This document shows, in pieces, positions 25,772 to 33,437 of a stretch of DNA of 64,000 nucleotides. This DNA comes from Streptomyces sp. WMMC500 (lineage in GTDB: Bacteria; Actinomycetota; Actinomycetes; Streptomycetales; Streptomycetaceae), in NCBI RefSeq assembly GCF_027497195.1, contig NZ_CP114905.1, positions 8,100,001-8,164,000 of the forward strand, in the 5' to 3' direction. A program made the translations under genes and the position numbers. Each line of letters opens with the position of its first letter. Positions within the stretch are counted from its first letter, which is position 1. Below the pieces are notes generated by a model. The model saw only the letters and a list, made by a program, of their open reading frames with translations. It was not told the DNA's origin and did not search any database.

Positions 25772-26463
25772 GTGACCACAGTCCGACGGTGGAGCAACTC
25801 CTGGCGGGGGCCGGGAAGATCATGACGGCGGGCCGGCGGCCGTTCGACGTGGCCGCGGGCCTGAGGCGGCTGAGGGAGGGCCCGGCCGGACACACGGCGC
25901 CCGGTACGGACGCCTCACCCGTGGTGCAGGCACGGGACGAGCTGTCCGTGCTGGTGCGCTGGACCGTCAACCAGGCGGGGGCCACCGGCTTCGTCGGCCG
26001 GCTGGCCAGCCTGCTCAGCGACCACGGTCCGCAATACCACGAAGTATGGCTGGAGGAGTCGCAGATAGACGGGGCGATCGACGGAATGCAGGTGTTCGCC
26101 TGCATGCTGTACCAGGCCGATCACCGGGAAAGCGCCCAGTTCTGGTGGCAGTTGGCCGCCGGCGCGGGAAATCGCGCCGCCGCCTATTGCCTGCACCTGC
26201 ATCACCTCGGCCTGGGCGAGCCCGCCGAGGCCGGCCACTGGCGGACCCAGCTCCAGAAGGACGGCGGTCCCGACGACGAATTCATCTACGGCATCAGCCG
26301 GTTCGCCGATTACGTCGACCGCAACTGCGCACCCGGCTGGGAGCCGCACATGCACCGGGAAATCCAGCGCCTGGCGTCCCGGGAGGATGTCCGCGACGCG
26401 CTGGTCTGCCGCCCGGAAAGCGAGATCGCCGACCGCTTTCACCGCTGCTGCGAACAGTACTGA
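25768..26463 (+). CDS. Unknown protein coupled to the sigma-factor gene
   Basis: A 231-residue soluble protein I cannot assign. The GTG start at 25768 overlaps the sigma-factor stop and follows AAGGAGG. It has a leader TVEQLLAGAGKIMTAGRRPFD, a mostly helical centre with FACMLYQADHRESAQFWWQL and AAGAGNRAAAYCLHLHHL that resembles tetratricopeptide/Sel1-type helical pairs, and a Cys-containing C-terminus (FHRCCEQY). No signal peptide or membrane helix is visible. Tight coupling suggests it binds or modulates the sigma-like protein, but an anti-sigma role is only inference. A tandem repeat and a strong terminator follow. Confidence 0.6.
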   Translation: MSDHSPTVEQLLAGAGKIMTAGRRPFDVAAGLRRLREGPAGHTAPGTDASPVVQARDELSVLVRWTVNQAGATGFVGRLASLLSDHGPQYHEVWLEESQIDGAIDGMQVFACMLYQADHRESAQFWWQLAAGAGNRAAAYCLHLHHLGLGEPAEAGHWRTQLQKDGGPDDEFIYGISRFADYVDRNCAPGWEPHMHREIQRLASREDVRDALVCRPESEIADRFHRCCEQY

Positions 26464-26484
26464 CGCGGACGGCGAATCCCGCAC

Positions 26485-26505
26485 GGTCACCGGTCACCGG
26501 TCACC
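26485..26505. repeat. Three tandem GGTCACC units
   Basis: The 7-bp unit GGTCACC is repeated exactly three times in the gap between two convergent genes, directly before a terminator hairpin. Each unit is itself nearly palindromic (GGTnACC). No function is evident. Confidence 0.6.
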
Positions 26506-26525
26506 CGGCCGCCGCCGCGGCCGGG
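26504..26525. terminator. Hairpin between convergent genes
   Basis: CCCGGCCGC (26504-26512) pairs perfectly with GCGGCCGGG (26517-26525) across a CGCC loop. It lies between the end of the 25768 gene and the stop of the FG-GAP gene, so it can terminate both. Confidence 0.65.
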
Positions 26526-26545
26526 TTCCGGTGTCCCGCCCGCGG

Positions 26546-28015
26546 TCAGCCGCCGAAGCGGGTGCCGTAGCGCGGCGAGCCGTCGATGGAGATGCCCAGG
26601 TCGGGCGGGTAGATGGCGGACGCGCCGATGCCGCCCGCGGTCGTGCCGTCGGAGCGCAGGGAGTGGACCATGCCGTTGCCGTCGTTCTCGCCGGGCGAGC
26701 CGACGGTCACGTCGTCCTTGCGGTCGCCGTTGTGGTCGCCGACGTGCACCTCGGCGCCGAAGACGTCGTCCGCCTCGTTGTCGTTGGGGACGCCCGGGGC
26801 GTTCTGGTGCAGGAGCTCGCTGGTGTGGGCACCCTCGCCGGCGTGCAGGTCGTAGAGCACGGTGACGGTGCCCGTGTCCGCGATGCTGCCCCTGTCCTCG
26901 TACGGCGCGCCCACGGCCAGGTCGAGGTGGCCGTCGCCGTCGATGTCGCCGAGGTGCAGGTCGGAGCCGAAGCCGTCGCCCTCCTCGGAGACGCCTTCGA
27001 CGCCCGGGGTGTCCTGGTCGAAGCGGGTGATCCGGTCGGGCCCGGCGGCGGAACCGTAGGTGATGCTGACGCCCCCGCCGAGGACGCCGTCGGGGTGGCC
27101 GCCGTCGCCGAACGCGTCGTGGGCCAGGCCGGTGACGACGTCGCCGTAGCCGTCGGAGTTCAGGTCGCCGATGTCGGTGGCGGTGCCCGCGGGGAGTGCC
27201 ACCTCGCCGGTCCTGGTCAGGCCGTCGGCCGAACCGGGCAGGAAGCGGTTGGTGTCGTAGTAGTCCGGGCCGAGGCCGGCCACGACGAGGTCGTCCATGC
27301 CGTCGCCGTTGACGTCGCCGGCGCGCAGGTGCTTCGCACCGCCGCCGTCCCCCGCACCGCTGCGGATGTTCGGCGCGACGACGTAGCGGGAGTCGTAGGT
27401 GCCGGTGGACTTGTCGAAGGGGCCGCGGAAGACGTCGACGGCGTTGGTCGCGGAGCCGACCGCGAGGTCGGTCGTGCCGTCGCCGTCGAAGTCGCCGGTT
27501 TCGAGCGTGCGGCCGAACTGGTCGTGCTTCGACGGCCGCGGGTCGGCCAGCGTGACGCTGCGGGACAGACCGCCGCCGGCGCCCCACAGGATCTGCACGA
27601 CCCCGTTGCCGGGGTCCCCGGTGATGTCCTCGCCGGGGGCGCCGACGGCCACGTCGGACAGGCCGTCGCCGTCGAAGTCACCGGTCGCGACGGCCTCGCC
27701 CCAGGCGTCGTCGGCCTCGGCGTTCGCGGGGACGCCGTTGCTGTCCTGGCTGAAGGTGTGCGAGTGCTCGGCGGACAGGCCGGCCCGGGCGCGCTCGGCG
27801 GCGGAGCCGTAGTGGGCGACGATCTGCCCGGCGGCGCTGTGGCCGCCGACGTGGGCGCCGGGCGCGGAGACGACGAGGTCGGGCAGGCCGCCGTTGAGGT
27901 CGGCGACGGGGCGGGCGGCGTCGGCCGTCGCGGGCGCGGCGGCGACGGCGAACAGGCCGCCGGTGAGCGCGGCGGCGGTGGCGGTTGCTAAGGCGATGCG
28001 GAGCCGCTCGGACAT
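26546..28015 (-). CDS. Secreted FG-GAP/integrin-like beta-propeller protein (TTA codon)
   Basis: A 489-residue exported protein. The signal peptide (RIALATATAAALTGG, cleavage near APATADA) is followed by about seven FG-GAP repeats. Each carries a calcium-loop motif such as GDFDGDGLSDVAVGAP, GDVNGDGMDDLVVAG or GDIDGDGHLDLAVGAP. These form a seven-bladed propeller like the integrin alpha-chain head and usually bind ligands or sugars outside the cell. Codon 9, inside the signal peptide, is TTA (27991-27989), so translation should depend on the bldA tRNA. The ATG at 28015 follows AGGAGA. No enzyme motif is seen. Confidence 0.85.
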   Translation of the reverse strand: MSERLRIALATATAAALTGGLFAVAAAPATADAARPVADLNGGLPDLVVSAPGAHVGGHSAAGQIVAHYGSAAERARAGLSAEHSHTFSQDSNGVPANAEADDAWGEAVATGDFDGDGLSDVAVGAPGEDITGDPGNGVVQILWGAGGGLSRSVTLADPRPSKHDQFGRTLETGDFDGDGTTDLAVGSATNAVDVFRGPFDKSTGTYDSRYVVAPNIRSGAGDGGGAKHLRAGDVNGDGMDDLVVAGLGPDYYDTNRFLPGSADGLTRTGEVALPAGTATDIGDLNSDGYGDVVTGLAHDAFGDGGHPDGVLGGGVSITYGSAAGPDRITRFDQDTPGVEGVSEEGDGFGSDLHLGDIDGDGHLDLAVGAPYEDRGSIADTGTVTVLYDLHAGEGAHTSELLHQNAPGVPNDNEADDVFGAEVHVGDHNGDRKDDVTVGSPGENDGNGMVHSLRSDGTTAGGIGASAIYPPDLGISIDGSPRYGTRFGG

Positions 28016-28412
28016 GGGTGTCTCCTGGAGCGTGCGGGGATGCGGGTGGCGCATCCGGTCGGATGGGCCCGCTGCCGGTGACGGGGGGTCGGTCGCCTGG
28101 GATCGCCGGTCAGTCGGCGCTGAGGAGACCCGCGGACGGAGCGGAGGGTTGTGCGGATTTGCGAAGTCCCGCGCAATGTCCCGGTCTGCTCGTCGAACCG
28201 GTGTCACCCGGGGAAAATGTCAGTGACGGGGAGGTGGGCAGCAGGCCACCGGACTGCCGGCCGCCGGCCGCGCGTACGGTGCGCCCGGAACCCCGGCCGC
28301 ACCCGGCGCAGCGCTCGGCCGCACGGCCCCGAGTGCGCTTGCATCCGCTCTTGTGCTGGTCAAGACTCGTCTGCAGCGGGGTGATCTCGCCCCGGTGGAC
28401 GAAAGGTGACCC
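28016..28412. promoter_or_regulatory. 397-nt divergent intergenic region
   Basis: No gene is supported. A 7-bp hairpin GGATGCG/CGCATCC (28038-28044 and 28050-28056) lies in the leader of the FG-GAP gene. A near-perfect inverted repeat (CGGGGTGA/TCGCCCCG, 28377-28394) lies 18 nt before the reductase start and could be an operator. Confidence 0.35.
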
Positions 28413-29144
28413 ATGAAGTTCGCAGTGATCGGCGGCACTGGTCTCATCGGCTCCAAAGTGGTGGAGAAGCTGAACGCGGGCGGCCACGAGGCGGTGCCGC
28501 ACTCGCTGTCCTCGGGCGTCGACGTGATCAGCGGCCAGGGCCTGGAGGAGGCGCTGTCCGGCGCCGACGTCGTCGTCAACCTGACGAACTCGCCGACGTT
28601 CGACGACGCCTCCCCGGACTTCTTCCGCACCTCGATGGAGAACCTGCTGGCCGCCGCGCAGAAGGCCGGGGTGCGGCACGCGGTGATCCTCTCCATCGTC
28701 GGCGTGGACCAGGTGCCCGACCTCGTCTACTACCGGGCCAAGGCCCTCCAGGAGGAGCTCCTCACCGCCGGACCGATCCCGTACTCGATCGTCCGGGCCA
28801 CCCAGTTCATGGAGTTCATGGACGCGACCATGTCCTGGACCACCGAGGGCGACACCGTCCGGCTGCCGGCCACCCCCATCCAGCCGATCGCCGCGCAGGA
28901 CGTCGCCGACACCGTCGCCGAGGTCGCCGCCGGCAGCCCGCTGAACGGCATCCTCAACGTCGCGGGACCCGAGGTCTTCACCCTCGACGAACTCGGCCGG
29001 GTCACCCTGGCCGCCCGCTCCGACGACCGCACCGTCGTCACCGACGCCGCCGCGGGCATGTTCGCCGCGGTCCCCGGCGACGTCCTCATCGCCGGGCCCG
29101 ACGCGCGCCTCGCCACCACCCGCTACCGCGACTGGCTCTCCTGA
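28413..29144 (+). CDS. NmrA-like NAD(P)-binding SDR protein
   Basis: A 243-residue atypical short-chain dehydrogenase with the Rossmann motif GGTGLIGS at residues 7-14, DVVVNLTNSPTFDD, and the AVILSIVGVDQVPDLVYYRAK region where SDR enzymes place the Tyr-Lys pair. The C-terminal QPIAAQDVADTVAEVAAG fits the NmrA/quinone-reductase-2-like group, which bind NAD(P)H and act either as reductases or as redox sensors. The ATG at 28413 follows AAAGGTG. The substrate is unknown. Confidence 0.82.
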   Translation: MKFAVIGGTGLIGSKVVEKLNAGGHEAVPHSLSSGVDVISGQGLEEALSGADVVVNLTNSPTFDDASPDFFRTSMENLLAAAQKAGVRHAVILSIVGVDQVPDLVYYRAKALQEELLTAGPIPYSIVRATQFMEFMDATMSWTTEGDTVRLPATPIQPIAAQDVADTVAEVAAGSPLNGILNVAGPEVFTLDELGRVTLAARSDDRTVVTDAAAGMFAAVPGDVLIAGPDARLATTRYRDWLS

Positions 29145-29216
29145 CCCCCCGCCCGCGGCGGCCCGCCGCCGGGGTCCGGTCGTCCGCCGCGGGGCGGACG
29201 CTGCGATCCTGGCGGC

Positions 29217-29969
29217 GTGCAGAACTCCGCGCCCGTCACGCCCGACGCCCCGCATGCCGTACGTTCCCCGCTGCTCACCCAGCAGTGGCTGGACCTGACG
29301 TTCGTCCACTGGGCCGCCGAGCCGGCCGCCGTGGCGCCGCTGCTGCCCCGCGGCACGGTGCCGGACACCTATGACGGGCTCACGTACGTCGGGCTCATCG
29401 CGTTCCGGATGGACCGCGTCGGCTGGCTGCGGCTGCCCCCCGTGCCGTACCTCGGCAGCTTCCCGGAGACCAACGTGCGCCTGTACTCGGTCGACGCGCA
29501 CGGGCGGCGCGGCGTCGTGTTCCGGTCGCTGGACGCCGCCCGGCTGGTCCCCGTGGTGCTGGGGCGGCTCGGCTTCGGGCTGCCGTACGTGTGGTCGCGG
29601 ATGTCCGTCAGCCGGGCCGGCGACACCGTCGCCTACACGAGTGCCCGCCGCTGGCCGGGACCGCGCGGCGCGTCCAGCCGCCTGACGGTGCGCCCGGGTG
29701 AGCGCGTCGGCGAGGCGAGCGGTCTCGAGCACTTCCTCACCGCGCGCTGGGGGCTGCACCGGGCCTTCTTCGGCAGGACGGGCTACCTGCCCAACGAGCA
29801 CCCACGCTGGCCGCTGCACCGCGCCGAGCTGATCGAGTGCGAGGAGGACCTGGTCGCGGCGGCGGGCCTGCCCGCGCCCGCCGCCGACCCGGTCAGCGTC
29901 CTGTACTCGCCGGGCGTCCCGGTACGTCTCGGCCGCCCGGCGCGCGCCCCGGGCATCCCCGGTCGGTGA
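29217..29969 (+). CDS. DUF2071 (YqjF-like) protein
   Basis: A 250-residue protein of the DUF2071/YqjF family. Typical elements are LTQQWLDLTFVHWAAEP at the start, VAPLLPRGTVPDTYDG, TYVGLIAFRMDRVGWLRLPP, SFPETNVRLY and a C-terminal FFGRTGYLPNEHPRWPLHRA. The fold is related to acetoacetate decarboxylase, but no lysine-based activity is established for this family. The GTG start at 29217 has only a weak ribosome site. Its stop codon lies within a terminator hairpin shared with the convergent protease gene. Confidence 0.8.
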   Translation: MQNSAPVTPDAPHAVRSPLLTQQWLDLTFVHWAAEPAAVAPLLPRGTVPDTYDGLTYVGLIAFRMDRVGWLRLPPVPYLGSFPETNVRLYSVDAHGRRGVVFRSLDAARLVPVVLGRLGFGLPYVWSRMSVSRAGDTVAYTSARRWPGPRGASSRLTVRPGERVGEASGLEHFLTARWGLHRAFFGRTGYLPNEHPRWPLHRAELIECEEDLVAAAGLPAPAADPVSVLYSPGVPVRLGRPARAPGIPGR

Positions 29970-29984
29970 CAGGTCCGACCGGGG
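29957..29984. terminator. Bidirectional 10-bp hairpin
   Basis: CCCCGGTCGG (29957-29966) is perfectly complementary to CCGACCGGGG (29975-29984) with an 8-nt loop that includes the DUF2071 stop codon. It ends 9 nt before the protease stop on the other strand. Confidence 0.7.
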
Positions 29985-29993
29985 GGCCTCAGG

Positions 29994-30752
29994 TCAGCGG
30001 ACGCCGCCGATGATGGCGTCGATCCGGGACTTCACCGACGTCACGTCGCCGTAGATCGCCGGCGAGACGGCGCAGGTCCCGGCCGTGCCGCGGCTCGTGG
30101 CACCGACGAGACGCCAGTCGCCCGGGCCGCCGACGACCGCCGGGCCGCCGGAGTCGCCGTAGCACGCGCCCCGGCCGCCGCCGCCGTTCACGCACAGCTC
30201 GTACGCGCCCTGGATGCCGCCGCAGGAGGAGTCGCCCAGGACCGTGGTGTCGAGCTGCCGCAGCCCCACGGGCGGGGCGCCGCAGCCGCGGGTCGGGCAG
30301 GTCTGGCCCCAGCCGATCAGCCGGGTCGCCGAGCCGGGCGGCGCGGAGGCGGCGATGGGGACGGGCGTCTTCGTCGACGGGGTGGCGAGCCGCAGCAGGG
30401 TCATGTCGGCGGCGAGCTGGCGGCGTTCGACGACGCGGCGGACCTCGCCGCCCGCGGTGCGGTCGGTGGTGCCGATCCGCACCTGGTACGGGGTGCCGCA
30501 GTGCGCGGCGGTGACGACCCAGCTCGGGTCGACCAGGCTGCCGCCGCAGGTGTGGCCGCCCGACGCGCTCTGCAGGGAGGCCATGAAGGAGTACGTCTCG
30601 GAGGCCGGCTGGCCGCCCACGATCCGCGTGCTCGGCGGGGGCGCGGGCTCGGAGCCGCCGGCGGCCACGGCAGCACCCGACATCGACAGCAGGGCCGCCA
30701 CGGCGGTCGTTAAGCCGCCGAGGCGCAATATGGTGCGCATTCGTCCGTTCAT
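29994..30752 (-). CDS. Secreted trypsin-like serine protease (TTA codon)
   Basis: A 252-residue chymotrypsin-fold protease. A signal peptide is followed by a short propeptide and the mature start RIVGGQPASETYSF. The triad is visible: His in VVTAAHC, Asp in AADMTLLRL, and Ser in GACYGDSGGPAVV. Paired cysteines (HTCGGSLV, TCPTRGCG) indicate disulfides, and the protein is of streptomycete trypsin length. Codon 14 in the signal peptide is TTA (30713-30711), implying dependence on bldA, as expected for a protease made during development. The ATG at 30752 follows GGAGGAAG. Two CGTAAACA copies lie upstream. Confidence 0.9.
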   Translation of the reverse strand: MNGRMRTILRLGGLTTAVAALLSMSGAAVAAGGSEPAPPPSTRIVGGQPASETYSFMASLQSASGGHTCGGSLVDPSWVVTAAHCGTPYQVRIGTTDRTAGGEVRRVVERRQLAADMTLLRLATPSTKTPVPIAASAPPGSATRLIGWGQTCPTRGCGAPPVGLRQLDTTVLGDSSCGGIQGAYELCVNGGGGRGACYGDSGGPAVVGGPGDWRLVGATSRGTAGTCAVSPAIYGDVTSVKSRIDAIIGGVR

Positions 30753-31167
30753 TCGCGTCTTCCTCCCATGGGGACTTCGGCGTGGATACGCGGAAGGGGA
30801 TGGCGGGATCGTAAACACGAGCCGCGTGGCACGTAAACAGTGCACGGGCGGACGCGGGAATTGGCGAACCCTGAAATACCCGCGCTGAGCTGGGAGTTCG
30901 GCATCCGGAAATTCATGTTCCGCGACCCTGGTGCAGAAATCGCTTACATAACGCGGCGTTATGGCCATCGAATAATGGAAGCCGGTGTGGGTGACGGGAA
31001 TTACCGCCTCGGTGGTGCGGTGGCGGGTCCGGAAGTCGGTGGCCCCGCCGCGGCGGGATTCCCGGGTGGCCGCGGGCGTGCCCGCGCCCAACTGCCGGAT
31101 GCCGGGTGCCGGTACGTCCCCCCGCCTGCCGCTAAAACTAAGCGAACGATCGTGCTATCTTCTGCCC
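30753..31167. promoter_or_regulatory. 415-nt divergent region (protease / hydrolase)
   Basis: No gene is supported. Besides the direct repeat, it contains the palindrome ATAACGC-G-GCGTTAT (30948-30962) and, next to the hydrolase start, an ACGATCGT palindrome (31146-31153) within AAGCGAACGATCGTGCTAT. The last is a plausible TetR operator, 15 nt before the ATG. Confidence 0.45.
30811..30839 (-). promoter_or_regulatory. Direct repeat GTAAACA spaced two helical turns
   Basis: GTAAACA occurs at 30811-30817 and again at 30833-30839, 22 bp apart, both preceded by C. They lie 60-90 nt upstream of the protease start, a usual place for an activator. The rarity of AT-rich words here makes chance less likely. 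Confidence 0.45.
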
Positions 31168-32034
31168 ATGAAACCTGTCGTCACCGCGCTCACAGGCAAG
31201 GTCCTCAACGCCACCGCCGCCGTCCTCCCCGGCCTCGCCGGCCGCGGCGCCCTCGTCCTCTACCGCTATCCGCGCGCCGACCGCTCCGTCGAGGACGCCG
31301 AACGCCGGCTGCTCGACGGCGCGTTCACCGGCAGCCTCACCGTGGCCGGCAAGAACGTCGTCACGTACTGCTGGGGCGACGGCGAACGGCCCGTGCTGCT
31401 CGTGCACGGCTGGCGCTCCCGGGCGGCGCACTTCGCGCCGTACGTCACCGCCCTGCGTGCCGCCGGCTACACGCCCGTCTCCTTCGACGCCCCCGCCCAC
31501 GGCGCCTCCGCGGGGCGGCGCACGACCGTGCTGGAGTACCGCGAGATCATCGCGCGGCTGTACGAGGAGCACGGCAGGTTCGAGGCCGTCGTCGCGCACT
31601 CCCTCGGCGGCTCCGCCGCCTTCCTCGCGCTGCGCGGCGCCGCGGCGGCGGACCGGCTGGTCGTCGTCTCCGGCGTCGCCGACTTCGACCACGTCGTCGA
31701 CGTCTTCTGCGCCGGCCTCGGGCTCGGCCCGCGGGTGAAGGCCGCGCTGCGGCGGCGCATCGAGATCGACATGTTCCCCGGCGAGCACGACCTGTGGCGG
31801 CGCTTCGACGTCACCTACCGGCCGGCCGAGGTCACCCTGCCGATCCTCCTGATCCACGACGAGAAGGACCGCATGGTCGCGGCCGCGCAGGCCGACAAGA
31901 CCGCCGCCGCCTACGGCGATCAGGTCCGGCAGCACCGCACCAGCGGCCTCGGCCACCGGCGGATCCTGGCGGACCCGGAGGTGGTGCGCACGGCGCTGGA
32001 GTTCGTCTCAGCCGGGGAGCGCGTCCGGGACTGA
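31168..32034 (+). CDS. Alpha/beta hydrolase
   Basis: A 288-residue serine hydrolase. The oxyanion-hole region is VLLVHGWRSRAAHF, the nucleophile elbow is AHSLGGSAAF, the acid is probably in LIHDEKDRMV and the catalytic His in GLGHRRILADPE. A hydrophobic N-terminal helix (ATAAVLPGLAGRGALVLY) may anchor it to the membrane. Its 3' end overlaps the 3' end of the convergent TetR gene by 27 nt. TetR proteins next to hydrolases of this type often control them. The substrate is unknown. Confidence 0.87.
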   Translation: MKPVVTALTGKVLNATAAVLPGLAGRGALVLYRYPRADRSVEDAERRLLDGAFTGSLTVAGKNVVTYCWGDGERPVLLVHGWRSRAAHFAPYVTALRAAGYTPVSFDAPAHGASAGRRTTVLEYREIIARLYEEHGRFEAVVAHSLGGSAAFLALRGAAAADRLVVVSGVADFDHVVDVFCAGLGLGPRVKAALRRRIEIDMFPGEHDLWRRFDVTYRPAEVTLPILLIHDEKDRMVAAAQADKTAAAYGDQVRQHRTSGLGHRRILADPEVVRTALEFVSAGERVRD

Positions 32035-32658
32035 GTCCGGGTCCGCGGCCGCCGCGCGCAGCCGTGTCACGACGGCGGTGGCGGCGAGGTCGTACGCGTC
32101 CGGCGCGCCGTGCAGCAGCGACAGCAGGTTGGCGTGCTCCAGCAGCGCGATCAGCTCGAAGGCGAGCCCGGCCGGGTCGGTCTCCGGCCGCAGCTCGCCG
32201 GCGGTCCGGGCCTCCTCGGCCGTGCGCGCCACGTACGCCGCCCAGTCGCGGTGCGCCGCCGCCACCGCGTCGTGCACGGGGCCGCTGCGGGAGGCGAACT
32301 CCGCCGCCGCGCCGTAGAAGAAGCAGCCGCCGGGGAAGACGCGCTCGCGCGAGTAGCGCAGCCAGTGGGCGCAGAGCGCCAGCAGCCTGCCGACCCCCGG
32401 CGGCCGGTCCTGCACGGGCACCACCACGGCCTTGGCGAACACCGCCCCCGCGGCCCGTACCGTCGCGAGCTGCAGCTCCTCCTTGGAGCCGAAGAGCGCG
32501 AAGACCCCGCTCTTGCTCAGCCCCAGCTCACCCGCGATCCGGCCCAGCGACAGCCCTTCCAGGCCCTCCACCGAGGCGATGTCCATCGTCCGGCGCAGCA
32601 CGAGCCGGCGCGTCTGGTTGCCCCGCTCGACCCGCCCGTCCACCCGCGTACCGGCCAC
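32008..32658 (-). CDS. TetR-family regulator
   Basis: A 216-residue TetR-type repressor. The N-terminal helix-turn-helix reads LSLGRIAGELGLSKSGVFALFGSKEEL, a strong family match, and the C-terminal ligand-binding domain includes WLRYSRERVFPGGCFFYGAAAEF. The GTG at 32658 is chosen because GAGGAGG lies 8 nt upstream; the longer frame lacks this. A TAGACT -10 hexamer lies at 32692-32687. Overlap with the hydrolase gene at the 3' ends suggests a functional pair. Confidence 0.85.
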   Translation of the reverse strand: MAGTRVDGRVERGNQTRRLVLRRTMDIASVEGLEGLSLGRIAGELGLSKSGVFALFGSKEELQLATVRAAGAVFAKAVVVPVQDRPPGVGRLLALCAHWLRYSRERVFPGGCFFYGAAAEFASRSGPVHDAVAAAHRDWAAYVARTAEEARTAGELRPETDPAGLAFELIALLEHANLLSLLHGAPDAYDLAATAVVTRLRAAAADPDSVPDALPG

Positions 32659-32839
32659 CCCACTCGCCTCCTCTTCGGTGCCCGCCAGTCTACTGACCAG
32701 CGCCGTCACCGACCCCGACCGGCGAGCGCAGGGAGCGTGCGCTCCCGGGCCGCCCGCCCGGGGACCGTCCCCGGCGGCGGGCAGCACACTGGGTCGGCAT
32801 GGGTGACACGCGAACCGCGAACGAGGAGCTGAGCGGGCT

Positions 32840-33430
32840 GTGGTTCTCCACCGGCGACGAGGACGGGCCGATACCCACGCGCGCGCACGGACCTCGGGCG
32901 GGCGCCTGCCGCGGGGCTCGCGGCTGATCGCGATCGGCGCGGTCGTGGCCGGGCTGCTGCTGGTCAGCGGGGTGTGGGCGGTGCTGGGGGACGAGGAGCG
33001 GAGCGCGGGGGCGCCGGTGCCGGGCGCGGTCCTGGTGCACTTCGAGTCCGGTCACGGGTACGAGCCGGTGCGTACGGTGCTGCGCTCGCGCGCGGACCTC
33101 GCCGCCTTCGCGGACCGTTTCCCGTCGGCGGCCCGGGGCGGCAGGGGCCCGGGCCGTCCGGCCGGGCGGCACTTGGGGACCGAGGCGCTGGTCGCCTTCG
33201 CCTGGCGCACCGGGTGCACCCGGGCGGACTCCGCCGAACTGCGCAGCTCCGCCGAGCAGGGCCTGTTCGCGGTGCCCGCCGGCAAGACGGCGCAGCGGGC
33301 CTGTGCGGAGCCCTGGGACGCGCTCGCCGTGTTCGCGGTGGAGCGGGCGCGGGTGCCGCACGACGTCGAGCTGGCGGGCGCGCCGCCGGACCCGCCCGGG
33401 CCGCCCGCGGGGGCGGCAGACCGGCCGTGA
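32840..33430 (+). CDS. Membrane-anchored protein, probable frameshift near its start
   Basis: A protein of unknown function with a cytoplasmic basic segment, one membrane helix (LIAIGAVVAGLLLVSGVWAVL) and an external domain with VLVHFESGHGYEPVRTVL and two cysteines (TGCTRAD, RACAEPW). From GTG 32840 it is 196 residues. However, the coding bias before 32880 fits another frame: an ATG at 32799 gives MGDTRTANEELSGLWFSTG, in good codon usage, which then meets a stop. The two frames meet at the CG run CGCGCGCGC (32878-32886). Two extra bases or one missing base there would join them, making one protein from 32799. This may be a real mutation or a sequence error. Confidence 0.6.
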   Translation: MVLHRRRGRADTHARARTSGGRLPRGSRLIAIGAVVAGLLLVSGVWAVLGDEERSAGAPVPGAVLVHFESGHGYEPVRTVLRSRADLAAFADRFPSAARGGRGPGRPAGRHLGTEALVAFAWRTGCTRADSAELRSSAEQGLFAVPAGKTAQRACAEPWDALAVFAVERARVPHDVELAGAPPDPPGPPAGAADRP

Positions 33431-33437
33431 CGGCCCG

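Noticed and set aside
26485..26505. Three GGTCACC units as the start of a CRISPR-like array
   Set aside because: The units are 7 bp, have no spacers and are followed by a terminator; no cas genes are present.
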